A stretch of DNA of 64,000 nt from Chromatiales bacterium (GTDB lineage: Bacteria; Pseudomonadota; Gammaproteobacteria; JAGRGH01), in the NCBI GenBank assembly GCA_020445605.1, contig JAGRGH010000032.1, forward strand, positions 1 through 64,000, read 5' to 3'. The translations under genes were made by a program, and so were the position numbers. The notes under the pieces are model-generated. The model worked only from the letters and a program-made list of their open reading frames with translations. It did no database searches and was not told where the DNA came from. Position 1 is the first letter of the stretch. Every line of letters begins with the position of its first letter. Positions 26,044 through 35,934 of the stretch are shown here, piece by piece.

Positions 26044-27689
26044 GCCGGACCCGGCAGGCCCTGCGCCTGTGGCACATCCATCGCGTGCTGCTCCGTCACG
26101 GGCTCGACGAGATCATCCTCGCGCTGCACCTGTTCCGGCCGCTGCGGTTTCTCGACTGGCTGAGCCCGAGCCGCTGGCTCGGCCGACGCAAGGCACCGCG
26201 CGCCGAACGCATCCGCCGCGCGCTCGAGGATCTCGGGCCGATCTTCGTGAAGGCCGGACAGATCGTCTCGACCCGCCGTGATCTGATCCCGCTGGACATC
26301 GCCGACGAACTCGCGAAGCTTCAGGACCGCGTGCCACCGTTCCCGGGCACGGATGCCAGACGCATCGTGGAAACTGCGCTCGGCCGGCCGGTTGCGGAAC
26401 TGTATGCCGAGTTCGACCTGACGCCGCTGGCCTCGGCATCGGTCGCCCAGGTCCACACCGCGCGCCTGCCGAGCGGTGAAGCGGTCGTCGTCAAGGTACT
26501 GCGCGAGAACATCGAGCCGGTCATCCGCCGCGACATCGGCCTGCTCTACAGCATCGCGCGGCTCGCGCAGCGATTCTCGGCCGATGCCCGCAGACTGCGG
26601 CCAATCGAGGTCGTCGCGGAGATCGAAAAGACCATCCTTGACGAACTCGATCTCATGCGCGAGGCCGCAAACGCCGCCCTGCTCAAGCGCAACTTCTCGA
26701 CCTCGGACCTGCTCCATGTGCCGGCCGTGTACTGGTCCCATACGCGCCGCGACGTGATGACCATGGAACGCATCGAGGGCATTCCGATCCGCGACATCGC
26801 CGCATTGCGCGCGGTCGGCGTGGACTTCAAGCGCCTGTCGGAACGCGGCGTGGAGATCTTTTTCACGCAGGTGTTCCGCGACAATTTCTTTCACGCGGAC
26901 ATGCACCCGGGCAACATCTTTGTCACGGCCGACGGCCAGTACCGCGCCGTGGACTTCGGCATCATGGGCACGCTGACGACCGAGGACCAGCACTACCTGG
27001 CCGGCAATATTCTGGCGTTTTTCAATCGCGACTACCGTCGCGTCGCCGAGCTTCACGTGGAATCCGGCTGGGTGCCGCGTGGCACGCGCATCGACGAATT
27101 CGAATCGGCGATTCGCACGGTGTCCGAACCGATCTTCCAGCGTCCGCTCAAAGAGATTTCATTCGGGCAGTTTCTGGTGAACCTGTTCGCCACGGCGCGG
27201 CGTTTCGACATGGAGATCCAGCCGCAGCTCGTGCTGCTGCAAAAGACGCTGCTGAACATCGAGGGACTCGGCCGGCAGCTGTATCCGGAACTGGATCTGT
27301 GGCAGACGGCCAAGCCGTTTCTGGAGCGCTGGACGGCCGCGCAGTTCGGGCCGCGTGCGTTCCTGCGCCGGCTGCGCACGGAACTGCCAAAGTGGTCCGA
27401 GACACTGCCCTTGCTGCCGACGCTGTTGCACGAGGTCGCCACGCAGGCCCGCGACGGACGGCTGGACATCGGTGTCAGCGAACACGATCGTGCGGCGGAT
27501 CAGGCGCTGGCACGACGGGGCAACCGCCGCGTCGTTACCGCGATCGTCGCGAGTGGATTATTGGGTGGCGGTCTGGCGTTGTTGTTGTCAGCGCCGCAGT
27601 TGCTGACGCCGACCGTTCAGACCGCGCTCGGTGCGACAGCCGCAACGCTCGCGCTAACCCTGTACGCGAAGCTGCTCTGGCGCGACTGA
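26040..27689 (+). CDS. ubiB: Ubiquinone biosynthesis regulatory kinase-like protein
   Basis: A 549-residue member of the ABC1/ADCK/UbiB atypical kinase family, which assists ubiquinone biosynthesis probably through ATPase activity. The invariant KxGQ motif appears as [16 protein letters not shown]. Further features are an Ala-rich loop ([10 protein letters not shown]) in place of a Gly-rich loop, VVVKVLR, the catalytic HADMHPGN and the metal-binding VDFGIMG. Two membrane helices end the protein (about 500-545). GTG start at 26040 overlapping the ubiJ stop. It overlaps the convergent desaturase gene by 36 bases at the 3' end. Confidence 0.96.
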   Translation: MSRTRQALRLWHIHRVLLRHGLDEIILALHLFRPLRFLDWLSPSRWLGRRKAPRAERIRRALEDLGPIFVKAGQIVSTRRDLIPLDIADELAKLQDRVPPFPGTDARRIVETALGRPVAELYAEFDLTPLASASVAQVHTARLPSGEAVVVKVLRENIEPVIRRDIGLLYSIARLAQRFSADARRLRPIEVVAEIEKTILDELDLMREAANAALLKRNFSTSDLLHVPAVYWSHTRRDVMTMERIEGIPIRDIAALRAVGVDFKRLSERGVEIFFTQVFRDNFFHADMHPGNIFVTADGQYRAVDFGIMGTLTTEDQHYLAGNILAFFNRDYRRVAELHVESGWVPRGTRIDEFESAIRTVSEPIFQRPLKEISFGQFLVNLFATARRFDMEIQPQLVLLQKTLLNIEGLGRQLYPELDLWQTAKPFLERWTAAQFGPRAFLRRLRTELPKWSETLPLLPTLLHEVATQARDGRLDIGVSEHDRAADQALARRGNRRVVTAIVASGLLGGGLALLLSAPQLLTPTVQTALGATAATLALTLYAKLLWRD

Positions 27690-28523
27690 TCCCGCATCGG
27701 CCGCGAGGCCGGCATCAATCCTCTTCTGGTTCCACACGAACGGCAGGCGCAGCATGCGCAGCAGCCCATGCTCGGTGCGCCCGGTATAGACCTCGAGTCC
27801 AATCGGCAGATCGGCATACTCGTGCAACGGCCGTTCGGCATAGGTGCCGAACCAGCGATCCCAGAACGAAAACAGCACGCCATAGTTTGAATTGGTCTCG
27901 CGGCGAATCCGCGAGTGATGCAGGCGATGCAGGTACGGCGTGACCAGCACCTTCGTCAGCGGGCGCTCGATCGCGTGTGGAAGCGCGAGATTTCCGTGCC
28001 GGAGCAGATTCCAGCTCATCGCGACGACCTTATAGATCAACACGGTCACGACATCGCACCCCAGCAGCGTGATGAGGGTCAGATCGGCTGCGAGTGAAAC
28101 CGCGACATCCAGCGGGTGATGCCGGTAGGTCGTCGAAAAGTCCACCTCGGTGTCGTTGTGATGCAGGACATGCAGGCGCCACCACCACGCTAGGTTATGG
28201 CTCAACCAGTGTGTGACCCAGGCGGCGAGATCGAGCAGGACAAACCCGGCAACAAAGGCCGGACCCGGAGCCAGCGGCAGCCAGTTCAGCAAGCCGAACT
28301 GCGAGACTTCGACCAGGTGTGCGACGGCAAGCACCAGCAGGGGATTCAGCCAGCGGAACACCAGCCCGCCGATGACCAGCAGCGACAGGTTGGCAACCCA
28401 GCGCCGAACCATGTCCACGCGCTCGCGGTGCAGGGGTCGCAGAAGCTCCCAGGCCAGCACCACAACGAATCCGGCCATGAACACGGATGCGTACCAGCCT
28501 TTGCCGGGAGCGATCCAATCCAT
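27654..28523 (-). CDS. Sterol desaturase / fatty acid hydroxylase family protein
   Basis: A 289-residue integral membrane di-iron enzyme of the fatty acid hydroxylase superfamily. About four membrane helices and the histidine clusters HWLSHN, HVLHHND, YRHHP and HRLHHSR that ligate two irons are present in the usual order. Such enzymes hydroxylate or desaturate lipids with oxygen. The substrate is not determinable. ATG at 28523. The 3' end overlaps ubiB in the opposite direction by 36 bases. Confidence 0.9.
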   Translation of the reverse strand: MDWIAPGKGWYASVFMAGFVVVLAWELLRPLHRERVDMVRRWVANLSLLVIGGLVFRWLNPLLVLAVAHLVEVSQFGLLNWLPLAPGPAFVAGFVLLDLAAWVTHWLSHNLAWWWRLHVLHHNDTEVDFSTTYRHHPLDVAVSLAADLTLITLLGCDVVTVLIYKVVAMSWNLLRHGNLALPHAIERPLTKVLVTPYLHRLHHSRIRRETNSNYGVLFSFWDRWFGTYAERPLHEYADLPIGLEVYTGRTEHGLLRMLRLPFVWNQKRIDAGLAADAGSVAPEQLRVQG

Positions 28524-28694
28524 TCTGTCAATTACCCATTACGGAATCCGTTGCCTGCGCTGCAACAACGGAAGGGATCGGCCGCCGTACCCGACTGCAA
28601 GACGACACCGAAGGCGTGACCGGAAGTAGTTCCGCGGGAATGGCCTGGCGTGCGAGTCGCGCCAGCCCCGCCCGATGCCAGCGCTGCTTGCAGC

Positions 28695-28880
28695 CTAGCG
28701 ACGCCGATTTCTCAGGAAACTGAGCCCGATCAGCAGCGCCGCGAGTGCGGCAAGACCGAGCGCAAGCGGATTGTCAGAGGGCACGGACGTCGCCGGCGGT
28801 GGAACAATAACATCCGCAGCCCGTACCGACCCGCAGACGAGCGTGGCCAGTACGAGCAGCGGAGAGCGGGAATTTCTCAT
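28695..28880 (-). CDS. Micro-protein A: signal peptide plus C-terminal sorting-like tail
   Basis: A 61-residue protein made of an N-terminal signal peptide (to about residue 21, GSVRA), a short Pro-rich linker (VIVPPPATS), and a C-terminal tail VPSDNPLAL, one membrane helix and NRRR. There is almost no room for a functional ectodomain. The tripartite tail (short motif, helix, basic end) resembles exosortase or rhombosortase recognition signals, and shares SVPxDNPLAL and the LRxRRR end with micro-protein B encoded 145 bases upstream on the same strand. A long palindrome lies between the two genes. ATG at 28880. No processing enzyme is seen in the window. Confidence 0.7.
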   Translation of the reverse strand: MRNSRSPLLVLATLVCGSVRAADVIVPPPATSVPSDNPLALGLAALAALLIGLSFLRNRRR

Positions 28881-28903
28881 GCGAGGACTCCGGTACTTTG
28901 CCT

Positions 28904-28990
28904 AGGGCCTGTTCACACTGCGCTCACAGCGCCTTGTTGGCCACAAAAACGGCCACCGTCGCTGCGTCACGCGCAGTGTGAGCAGGCCCT
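28904..28990. repeat. 87-bp palindromic element between the twin micro-protein genes
   Basis: AGGGCCTGTTCACACTGCGC (28904-28923) is the near-perfect inverse of 28971-28990 (19 of 20 bases). The 47 bases between contain further nested pairing (CAGCG with CGCTG, and GTTGGCC with GGCCACC). A shorter copy of the same arm sequence occurs at 41361-41399. It is a dispersed palindrome of the MITE or REP type. In RNA it would form a long hairpin between the two minus-strand micro-protein genes. Confidence 0.75.
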
Positions 28991-29024
28991 GGTACGTAAC
29001 CGCGCGACCGGCGGTCCTCAGTTC

Positions 29025-29201
29025 CTACTTGCGGCGCGAGCGCAGGAACACACCGCCGAGCAGAGCCGCGGCAGCGCCCAGCAGGACCAGCGCCAGCGGA
29101 TTGTCGACCGGCACCGAGTTCGGAACGAAATCGCCCGCGATACCCATGCCCGGAATCAGCGCGACCATCGTGAACCAACCAGCCTTGAAAGACGAACGCA
29201 T
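29025..29201 (-). CDS. Micro-protein B: twin of micro-protein A
   Basis: A 58-residue protein with ATG at 29201, TAG at 29025-29027 and a strong GGAGGGGG ribosome site directly upstream. It has an N-terminal hydrophobic signal-like segment (residues 5-23, ending GIAG), a short spacer FVPNS, then VPVDNPLAL, a hydrophobic Ala/Leu/Gly helix and RSRRK. The DNPLAL motif, helix and basic end align with micro-protein A. Like it, the protein is little more than secretion and sorting signals. Role unknown. A midcut/exosortase-like substrate is the nearest comparison, made from memory. Confidence 0.72.
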   Translation of the reverse strand: MRSSFKAGWFTMVALIPGMGIAGDFVPNSVPVDNPLALVLLGAAAALLGGVFLRSRRK

Positions 29202-29388
29202 ACCCCCTCCCGTCAGAATGACCCAAAAAATGGCGCCAACAATCTAGAGCACCGCGCCATCGTTGCGCAATATCCGCCGCGGGCCACCTCTGGTCGCCGA
29301 TCAAGTCACCCCGGTTTTCCGGGGCAACGGTGCCCAGCGCCGCATACCACTCTTACTTGATCAGAATTGCCTCAGAGGCGTTCGGGCG

Positions 29389-30261
29389 TCATGCCGACTG
29401 CCGCTCGATGCGCGGCTCCGCGCGGGCAAACAGACCCTCCAGCGCTGCGGCAAACGGCTCGAAGTCCACCGGACGCGGCAAGCTCGCATGAACCGGGCAT
29501 TTGCGCCCGGCCCACGGATTCAGCGGATCGACAAGCAGGACAAAACGTGGCAGCGGCGCGGTTCCGCGCGCCGCAATGGCCTCGCACAGCGCGGGGTCTA
29601 CACCCCGTCCGATGCGCGAATCGATCACGACCAGGCCGACCTCAAGCTGCGCGGCGACATCCCGTGCCGCCTGCGGATTCGCCGCATGCACCGTGCCCGC
29701 GCCGGCGCTGTTCAGCACCAGCGCGACCTGCTTGTAGAGCGTCACGCTGGCCGTGACGACCAGCGCCCGAATACGCCGCGGGAAACGAAGCCGCGCGCGG
29801 ATCACCTCGCGCAGCGCGTTCCAGTCGCGCAGCCCGGTCTCCGGCGCCGCGCCGATCCGCAGCTCCGGTGCAAAACCGAACTCGCGCAGCGTGACGATAT
29901 CCAGCGCATGCAGCAGTCGCGAGGCCAGCAACGGGCGCGTGAGGAAATGCGCCCGCCCGGCGATCTCGGCCGGCAGCGGACCGGTCGGACCCTGCGTCGT
30001 GGGCGGGTTGCGTTCGCACAGAACCAGCGCCGGCAATCTGGCTTCGAAGTTGAGTGAAGTGATCGCCGCGCGACCGTTCGGATCGTCCGGACCGGCGTTC
30101 GTCAACAGGATGTCGGCGCGTTCGCCACGCAGCGGCTGCGCGAGCCGATACCGGCGCAGACGCGCGGCCGACAGCGCAAGCGAACGCTCGACCCGCTCGC
30201 GCTCGGTGCCTTCGAAACCGGCGAGAGCAACGGCAAAGACCTTTTCCCCAACCAAGCTCAT
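29389..30261 (-). CDS. Protein with degenerate receiver-like domains, unknown function
   Basis: A 290-residue soluble protein, Ala/Arg/Leu-rich. Two segments (about 5-125 and 160-280) show alternating strand-helix patterns like response-regulator receivers, for instance IRALVVTASVTLYKQVALVLNSAG, a D-containing LEVGLVVIDSRIG and RFVLLVDPLNPW in the second. A full set of phosphoacceptor residues and any output domain are missing. The ATG at 30261 was chosen; an in-frame TTG at 30279 would add six residues. It is expressed in the same direction as the twin micro-proteins. A non-phosphorylated signalling or scaffolding role is only a guess. Confidence 0.55.
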   Translation of the reverse strand: MSLVGEKVFAVALAGFEGTERERVERSLALSAARLRRYRLAQPLRGERADILLTNAGPDDPNGRAAITSLNFEARLPALVLCERNPPTTQGPTGPLPAEIAGRAHFLTRPLLASRLLHALDIVTLREFGFAPELRIGAAPETGLRDWNALREVIRARLRFPRRIRALVVTASVTLYKQVALVLNSAGAGTVHAANPQAARDVAAQLEVGLVVIDSRIGRGVDPALCEAIAARGTAPLPRFVLLVDPLNPWAGRKCPVHASLPRPVDFEPFAAALEGLFARAEPRIERQSA

Positions 30262-30434
30262 TTGGTTCGCATTCGGCAAACTCGCACGGCTACCATCCCC
30301 GTCCCGACGATCCCGGATCCAATCAACGCCAGCGTACCGATCGATCCCGAGCGTTGAAGTCTAGTGTCCTGTCCCGCAATGATCTAGCGCTTCTGCGTGG
30401 CTGAGCAGGGCTGAATCAAGGCGGTGATTCGCAG

Positions 30435-30451
30435 CCATAGCCAGGCTATGG
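30435..30451. repeat. 17-bp palindrome directly after the DJ-1-like gene
   Basis: CCATAGCC-A-GGCTATGG is a perfect palindrome touching the stop codon of the minus-strand DJ-1/PfpI gene. No T-run follows. The preceding bases 30362-30430 look like unattributed repeat DNA. It may be an end of a dispersed repeat or a stem that protects the transcript end. Confidence 0.4.
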
Positions 30452-31003
30452 TCAGGATCGCACGAGTCCGGCCTCGACACGCTCGCGCGTTGCGCGGTCG
30501 GTCAGCCGCTCGATCAGTTCCAGCGCGAAATCCATGGCCGTGCCGGGACCACGCGAAGTCACCACCTTGCCGTCCACGACCACCGCATCCGTCGAACGCT
30601 CGATGTCGGCGGCGGCGATCGCGTCGAGCACCCCGGGATACGCCGTCGCGCGGCGACCCGCCAGCAGGCCGGCGCTCGCGAGCACCTTCGGCGCCGCACA
30701 GATCGCGGCCGTGAAACGACCGGATTCGGCCATGCGCCGCAGCAGCTCGCGCACGCGCGGATCGGCATCCAGATGGTCGGCGCCGGGCAAACCGCCGGGC
30801 AGCACCACCATGTCGTAATCGCGTTCGAGCGCCGAATCGAGGTCGGTATCCGGCAGCAGCCGGGTGCCCCGACTGGCGGTGACGACGCCATCGGTGAGTC
30901 CGGCAGCCACGACCGTGATGCCCGCGCGCCGCAGCAGGTCGATGACCGTTACGGCCTCGACTTCTTCGCAACCGGGGGCGAGCGGGACGAGCACGTGGGC
31001 CAT
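30452..31003 (-). CDS. DJ-1/PfpI family protein (YajL-like)
   Basis: A 183-residue cytosolic protein of the DJ-1/PfpI superfamily. The nucleophilic Cys lies in AAICAAPKVLASAG, with the supporting Glu in PGCEEVEAV near the N terminus. Best resemblance is to YajL/ThiJ, implicated in protection of protein thiols and in deglycation. ATG at 31003, inside the 3' end of the polysaccharide-deacetylase-like gene, overlapping by 55 bases in another frame. The overlap implies tight cotranslation from one mRNA. Confidence 0.9.
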   Translation of the reverse strand: MAHVLVPLAPGCEEVEAVTVIDLLRRAGITVVAAGLTDGVVTASRGTRLLPDTDLDSALERDYDMVVLPGGLPGADHLDADPRVRELLRRMAESGRFTAAICAAPKVLASAGLLAGRRATAYPGVLDAIAAADIERSTDAVVVDGKVVTSRGPGTAMDFALELIERLTDRATRERVEAGLVRS

Positions 31004-31734
31004 GGGTCTACCTCGGCGGGGTCGGTGACGAGCGCGGAAACCGGCACCAGCGTAACACCGGCACCGGTGAGTTCCGGCAGTCGCGCCTCGAGCACGGCGA
31101 GTGTCGCGGGATACGGATGGCCGATCGCGACGGCATGGCCGCGCGTGCGCGCCAACCCCGCCGCGTGAGCCAGCGCCGCGGCGATGGCGGCCGGGTCCGG
31201 ATCGTGATCCAGGAAGACGTCGCGACGCACGAACGGCACGCCGTACTCGCAGGCCGTGCGTTCGGCGACAGAACCGGGATCGGTGCGGCTGTCGAGGAAA
31301 TACAGCGCCCCGCGCATGTGCAGGCTCAGCATCAGTGTGCGCATGGCGCCGGTGTCGGCGGTCAGTGCCGAGCCCATGTGGTTGCTCAGGCCACGCGCCC
31401 CGGGCACGGCGGTCAGCGCATCGTCCAGGCTGCGGGTCACCGTGAGTTCATCCTGCCCCAGGGTCAGCGCGATTCGACCGAGCTCATGGGGTTCTCGGCT
31501 TTGCATCGGCAGGTGCACGAGCACCTCGTGACCCGCGGCGCGGGCAAGTGTGGCGGTCGTGCGCGAAGCGGGGGTGTCGGGAAGAATGCCGGCGGTCAGT
31601 GGTCCTGCCAGCGCAGCGACCCGCCGCGCGGCGCCCGGATCGTAGCCCAGGTCATCAATGACGATGGCGAGTTGGGCGCCCGGGCCGGCGGCCGCAGCAA
31701 GCGTGGCGACCAGCCCCCAGGCCGCAAGCGCCAA
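30949..31734 (-). CDS. yibQ: Divergent polysaccharide deacetylase family protein (YibQ)
   Basis: A 261-residue secreted or periplasmic protein with an N-terminal hydrophobic segment (residues 1-17) and a divergent polysaccharide deacetylase fold. The strand LAIVIDDLGYD with two Asp residues, HLPMQSREP, NHMGSALT and HAVAIGHPYP reproduce the metal-binding positions of the family. It follows ctp by 22 bases, as in other proteobacteria. TTG start at 31734. The last 17 codons (after SALVTDPAEVD) overlap the DJ-1-like gene and look unlike the family end, so the natural end may be shorter in relatives. Confidence 0.85.
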   Translation of the reverse strand: MALAAWGLVATLAAAAGPGAQLAIVIDDLGYDPGAARRVAALAGPLTAGILPDTPASRTTATLARAAGHEVLVHLPMQSREPHELGRIALTLGQDELTVTRSLDDALTAVPGARGLSNHMGSALTADTGAMRTLMLSLHMRGALYFLDSRTDPGSVAERTACEYGVPFVRRDVFLDHDPDPAAIAAALAHAAGLARTRGHAVAIGHPYPATLAVLEARLPELTGAGVTLVPVSALVTDPAEVDPWPTCSSRSPPVAKKSRP

Positions 31735-31756
31735 GACGCGGGGCCGTCAGCAGCGA

Positions 31757-33100
31757 TCAGGCGGCGTCGTGACGTGCCTGCAGGATGTACAAACCCTTCA
31801 GCAGATTCAGGGCCTCGTGCAGCTGGTAGTCGCGCTCGGCAAGCGGCTTCTCGGCCGGCTTGTCCGCGCCGTCCTTTTCCGACCCCGATGCAGGCAGTTC
31901 CTCAGCGCCGTTCTCGTTGCTGAGCGCGCGGTTGAGCTGGGCCTCCTTGAGGGGCTTGACCTCGGGCTCGTCCACACCTGCGACCTTCACCGGGACAAGC
32001 TCGATATCCGGGGTGATTCCGGAAGCCTGGATCGAGCGTCCGGACGGCGTGTAGTAGCGCGCTGTCGTGAGCTTGACGGCGGCCTGTCCGCGCACCGGAA
32101 CGATGGTCTGGACGGAGCCCTTGCCGAAGGTCTTCTGGCCCATGATGATCGCGCGTTTCTGATCCTGCAAAGCACCCGCGACGATTTCCGACGCGGACGC
32201 CGAACCGCCGTTGACCAGCACGACGATCGGCGCGCCGTCGATGACGTCGTCGGCGGCCGCTTCGAAGCGCAGCTTGGAGTCCTCCACGCGGCCCTCGGTA
32301 TAGACGATCAACCCATGATCGAGAAATGCATCGCTGACGGTGACGGCGGAATTCAACACGCCGCCCGGGTTGTTGCGCAGATCGAGCACCACACCCTTCA
32401 GCGCGCCGCCGGCCTCGGTCTTGAGCTTGCCGAGCGCCGCGACCATGTCCTCGCCGGTGTGTGACTGGAAGTTCGAGATGCGCACATAGGCGAAGCCCGG
32501 ATCAAGCATGCGCGCGCGCACGCTCTGCACCTTGATGATGTCGCGCACAATGGTGATGCGCAGCGGCTTGTCCTCGCCCTCGCGCACGATCGTGACGACG
32601 ATCGAGGTCTCGGGCTTGCCGCGCATGATGGACACCGCCTCGTTCAGCGACATGCCCTTCACCGGCTTGTCGTCGAGCCGGATGATCAGGTCTCCGGATT
32701 TCATCCCGGCGCGCGCGGCAGGGGTGTCGTCGATCGGCGCGATGACCTTGACGAAGCCGTTCTCCATGCCGACCTCGATGCCGAGGCCGCCAAACTCGCC
32801 CGAGGTGCCGATCTGCAGTTCCTTGAAGTCGTCCGGCGACAGATACGAGGAATGCGGGTCCAGACCGGCGAGCATGCCTTCGATCGCGTGCTCGAGCAGC
32901 ACCTTGTCGTCGACCGGCTCCACGTAATCGCGCTTGATGCGTCCGAACACCTCGGCGAAGGTGCGCAGATCGTCGATCGGCAGGTCCGGCACCTGGCTTG
33001 CCGAGGAACGCTCGGCGAGCACGTTGTGGCCAACGGCCAGCCCGAGCCCAAGCACGCCGCCGGCCAGCGCCAACACGCCCTGCTTGATCCACGCCTTCAT
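31757..33100 (-). CDS. ctpA: Carboxy-terminal processing protease (S41)
   Basis: A 447-residue periplasmic or membrane-anchored serine protease that trims C termini of envelope proteins. Layout: signal/anchor (residues 1-28), N-terminal helical part, PDZ domain with a family GLGIEV loop (about 90-180), and the S41 catalytic part with VVLVNGGSASASEIVAGALQ (catalytic Ser) and GKGSVQTI (catalytic Lys), then a Glu/Lys-rich tail. ATG at 33100 with GGAGA eight bases upstream. Part of gpmI-envC-ctp-yibQ; 121 bases separate it from envC. Confidence 0.95.
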   Translation of the reverse strand: MKAWIKQGVLALAGGVLGLGLAVGHNVLAERSSASQVPDLPIDDLRTFAEVFGRIKRDYVEPVDDKVLLEHAIEGMLAGLDPHSSYLSPDDFKELQIGTSGEFGGLGIEVGMENGFVKVIAPIDDTPAARAGMKSGDLIIRLDDKPVKGMSLNEAVSIMRGKPETSIVVTIVREGEDKPLRITIVRDIIKVQSVRARMLDPGFAYVRISNFQSHTGEDMVAALGKLKTEAGGALKGVVLDLRNNPGGVLNSAVTVSDAFLDHGLIVYTEGRVEDSKLRFEAAADDVIDGAPIVVLVNGGSASASEIVAGALQDQKRAIIMGQKTFGKGSVQTIVPVRGQAAVKLTTARYYTPSGRSIQASGITPDIELVPVKVAGVDEPEVKPLKEAQLNRALSNENGAEELPASGSEKDGADKPAEKPLAERDYQLHEALNLLKGLYILQARHDAA

Positions 33101-33221
33101 CTGGGGTTTCTCCCGGCCCGGGTCGGGCCACGCAATTCGTCTATCGTTACGAGTATGCCTAACCGTCGGGTGAAAAACGACCGATCCGCGTGACGGCCGC
33201 GCGCGCGATCGAAGCACCCGA

Positions 33222-34373
33222 TCATCCCCCGGCCACCAGCCAGGGGCGCGGGTCGCGCGGCTGGCCGTTGACCCGCAGGGCGAAATACAGGGCCGTCTGA
33301 CGGCGCCCGCCCGAGTCGCCGGCCAGCGCGATCACCTCATCGGCCTCGACCCAATCGCCGACCGTCTTGTTCAGCGCCTCGTTGTGGCCATACAGCGTCA
33401 TGAAGCCCTCACCATGGTCGATGATCGTGAACAGACCGTAGCCGCGCAGCCAGTCGGCGTATACCACCCGGCCATGGGCCACGGCACGAACCGGCGCACC
33501 GGGCGCCGTAGCGATCAGCATTCCATCCCAGGCCAGGGCCTGTGCACGCGGCTGGCCGAAACGCGCGATGACCGCGCCGGCAGCCGGCCACGGCAGGCGC
33601 CCGCGCCGGCTGCCGAAACGCAGCTCGGCCAGCACCGTGGACGGCACGTCGGTCACCGCCGCACGGACCTGTTGGACCAGCGAATCCAGCCGGCGTTCGT
33701 CGGCGCGCAGTTCCGTGAGCTCCGCCTCGGCGGACTGAATCCGGCCGCGCAGCGCCGCGATCACGCGCTCGCGTTCGGCCCGCTCGGCATCCAGGCGCTG
33801 CTGCTCGTGCACCGTGGCGGCGCGCAGCGACTCGATTTCGGCCGCCTTCGCCGCGGCGGCAGCGGCGAGCTCGGCGAGCCGGTCCAGCGCTGCCTGGGTC
33901 GCCTGTATCTCTGCGGCCCGGGCGCGGCCCGTATAGCCGTGGTAGGCGACCATACGCGCCAGCCGCGCGGATTCCGCCTGACTCAGCAGCACGCGCAGTC
34001 CGCCGCCACGGCTGCGCTGCGCGGCACGCAGCTGATCGGCGAGACGTGCCCGATGCCGGGCGAGGGTTGCCTGGACGGCGTTGGTTTCCGTTTCGATCCG
34101 CGTCGCCTCACCGCGCGAGCCGGTCAGCTGTCGATCGAGATCCGCGATGCGCGCGAGTGCCGAGCCGATGGCCGTTTCGGCCGCGCGCAGGGCTTCGACA
34201 CCGGTGTCCAGATCGCCGTGCAGTGCACGGTTCGCGGCCTCGATCTGGGCGATTCGGGTGCGTAGCGCCTGAAGTTCGGCGGCCCGATCGATGGCCGCGG
34301 CTGGAGATGCGACGAGCAGGACACCAGCGGCAGCGAGGCACCAACACCACGCCGCCGGCCGCTCAGGATGCAC
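33222..34373 (-). CDS. envC: Murein hydrolase activator EnvC-like protein
   Basis: A 383-residue periplasmic protein: signal peptide (about residues 1-27), a long coiled coil (30-250) and a C-terminal LytM/M23-like domain (about 265-380). The LytM domain is degenerate. The usual metal site HxGxD is AWDGMLI, and the last His pair is replaced in [10 protein letters not shown], as expected for EnvC, which activates amidases rather than cutting peptidoglycan. GTG start at 34373, overlapping the gpmI 3' end by 11 bases, so translation is coupled. Confidence 0.92.
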   Translation of the reverse strand: MHPERPAAWCWCLAAAGVLLVASPAAAIDRAAELQALRTRIAQIEAANRALHGDLDTGVEALRAAETAIGSALARIADLDRQLTGSRGEATRIETETNAVQATLARHRARLADQLRAAQRSRGGGLRVLLSQAESARLARMVAYHGYTGRARAAEIQATQAALDRLAELAAAAAAKAAEIESLRAATVHEQQRLDAERAERERVIAALRGRIQSAEAELTELRADERRLDSLVQQVRAAVTDVPSTVLAELRFGSRRGRLPWPAAGAVIARFGQPRAQALAWDGMLIATAPGAPVRAVAHGRVVYADWLRGYGLFTIIDHGEGFMTLYGHNEALNKTVGDWVEADEVIALAGDSGGRRQTALYFALRVNGQPRDPRPWLVAGG

Positions 34374-35934
34374 GCTGGACCGCGGCCTCTTCGTTGAACG
34401 AGATCAGCGAGCGCCCCGTCATCTCGTCCGGAACGGGCAGTTCCATGAGCTGGAGCAGGGTCGGCGCGACGTCACAAAGCGCCCCGCTGTCGGCGAGTTC
34501 CGCCGGGCGGCCGACGTAGATCAGCGGCACCAGGAACGAGGTGTGGGCCGTATGCGGCTGCCCGGTTTCGGGGTCAACCATCTTTTCGGCGTTGCCGTGA
34601 TCGGCCGTGATGATGAGTTCGCCACCGACCGCGCGCAGCGCCTCGATCACACGCCCGAGACAGGTGTCGAGCGTCTCGACGGCCTTGATCGCAGCATCGA
34701 CCTTGCCCGTGTGACCGACCATGTCGGCATTGGCGTAGTTGCAGATGATGGCGTCGTAGCGACCGCCGACAATCGCGCCGACCAGCCGGTCGGTGACCTC
34801 GACCGCACTCATCTCCGGTTGCAGGTCATAGGTCGCAACCTTCGGCGACGGCACGAGAATGCGCTCCTCGCCGTCGAACGGTTCCTCGCGACCGCCGTTG
34901 AAGAAAAACGTCACATGGGCGTATTTCTCGGTCTCGGCGATCCGCAGCTGATGCAGACCCAGTCGGCCGATGTACTCACCAAAGACGTTGTTCAGCCGCT
35001 CCGGGGGGAACGCCACCGGCAAATCGAACGATTCGTGGAATTCGCTCAGACACACGAAACGCGCGAATTCCGGCGCACGCGCCCGCTGGAAGCCGGCGAA
35101 ACCGGGCTCGGTCAGGGCCTCGGTCACCTGCCGGGCACGGTCGGCGCGGAAGTTCATAAAGAACACGACATCCCCGTCATCCATGCCGAGCGGTTTGCCG
35201 CCGGCCGGCACGATCGCGGTCGCGACAACGAACTCATCGCCCTCGCCACGGGCATAGGCGGCCTCGAGCGCGGATACCGCATCGACCGCGACATGTTCGG
35301 CGCGCCCGTCGGTGAACAGTTCGTAGGCCGTCTGCACGCGATCCCAGCGGTTGTCCCGATCCATTGCGTAATAGCGCCCGATCACGCTCGCAATGCGCCC
35401 AACGCCGAGACGATCCAGCGTGGCCTGCGCACGGCGCAGCGAGCCGTCCGCACTGCGCGGTGGCGTGTCGCGCCCGTCCAGAATGGCGTGCAGGGCGATA
35501 TCGCGCGCGCCGCGCTGCGCGGCCAGTTCGATCATCGCCTGGATGTGATCCTCGTGGCTGTGCACCCCGCCCGGCGAGAGCAGCCCGATCACATGGATCC
35601 TTGCGCGGTTTGCCACCGCCAGATCCACCGCCTCGGTCAGCGTCTGGTTCTGGTAGAACGACCCGGTGCGGATCGAACGGCTGATGCGCGTGAATTCCTG
35701 ATAGACGACCCGGCCGGCGCCGAGGTTCATGTGGCCGACTTCGGAATTGCCCATCTGGCCGCCAGGCAGGCCGACGGCGGCGCCGGAGGCATTGACCAGG
35801 GTGTGCGGACACTCGCGCCAGAGGCGATCCCACACCGGGGTGTTCGCCAGCGCGATCGCATTGAACTCGGTCTGCTCGCTGTAACCCCAGCCATCGAGCA
35901 CGATCAGGGTCACGGGACGGTGTGGGACTGGCAT
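34363..35934 (-). CDS. gpmI: 2,3-bisphosphoglycerate-independent phosphoglycerate mutase
   Basis: A 523-residue cytoplasmic glycolytic enzyme that interconverts 3- and 2-phosphoglycerate with two manganese ions. Diagnostic segments are [11 protein letters not shown] at the N terminus, [17 protein letters not shown] with the phosphorylated Ser, [23 protein letters not shown], and the C-terminal metal-binding [12 protein letters not shown] and ITADHGNAE. The length is typical. ATG at 35934. First gene of the gpmI-envC-ctp-yibQ series. Confidence 0.98.
   Translation of the reverse strand: MPVPHRPVTLIVLDGWGYSEQTEFNAIALANTPVWDRLWRECPHTLVNASGAAVGLPGGQMGNSEVGHMNLGAGRVVYQEFTRISRSIRTGSFYQNQTLTEAVDLAVANRARIHVIGLLSPGGVHSHEDHIQAMIELAAQRGARDIALHAILDGRDTPPRSADGSLRRAQATLDRLGVGRIASVIGRYYAMDRDNRWDRVQTAYELFTDGRAEHVAVDAVSALEAAYARGEGDEFVVATAIVPAGGKPLGMDDGDVVFFMNFRADRARQVTEALTEPGFAGFQRARAPEFARFVCLSEFHESFDLPVAFPPERLNNVFGEYIGRLGLHQLRIAETEKYAHVTFFFNGGREEPFDGEERILVPSPKVATYDLQPEMSAVEVTDRLVGAIVGGRYDAIICNYANADMVGHTGKVDAAIKAVETLDTCLGRVIEALRAVGGELIITADHGNAEKMVDPETGQPHTAHTSFLVPLIYVGRPAELADSGALCDVAPTLLQLMELPVPDEMTGRSLISFNEEAAVQRAS

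Noticed and set aside
28695-29201. Canonical PEP-CTERM signal on the micro-proteins
   Set aside because: The motif is SVPxDNPLAL and not PEP; only the general tail architecture is alike, so the classical name was not used.
29202-29388. Possible riboswitch ahead of the micro-protein B gene
   Set aside because: A CCCCGG-TTTT-CCGGGG stem is present at 29309-29324, but the conserved cores of the common riboswitch classes could not be matched, so no call was made.
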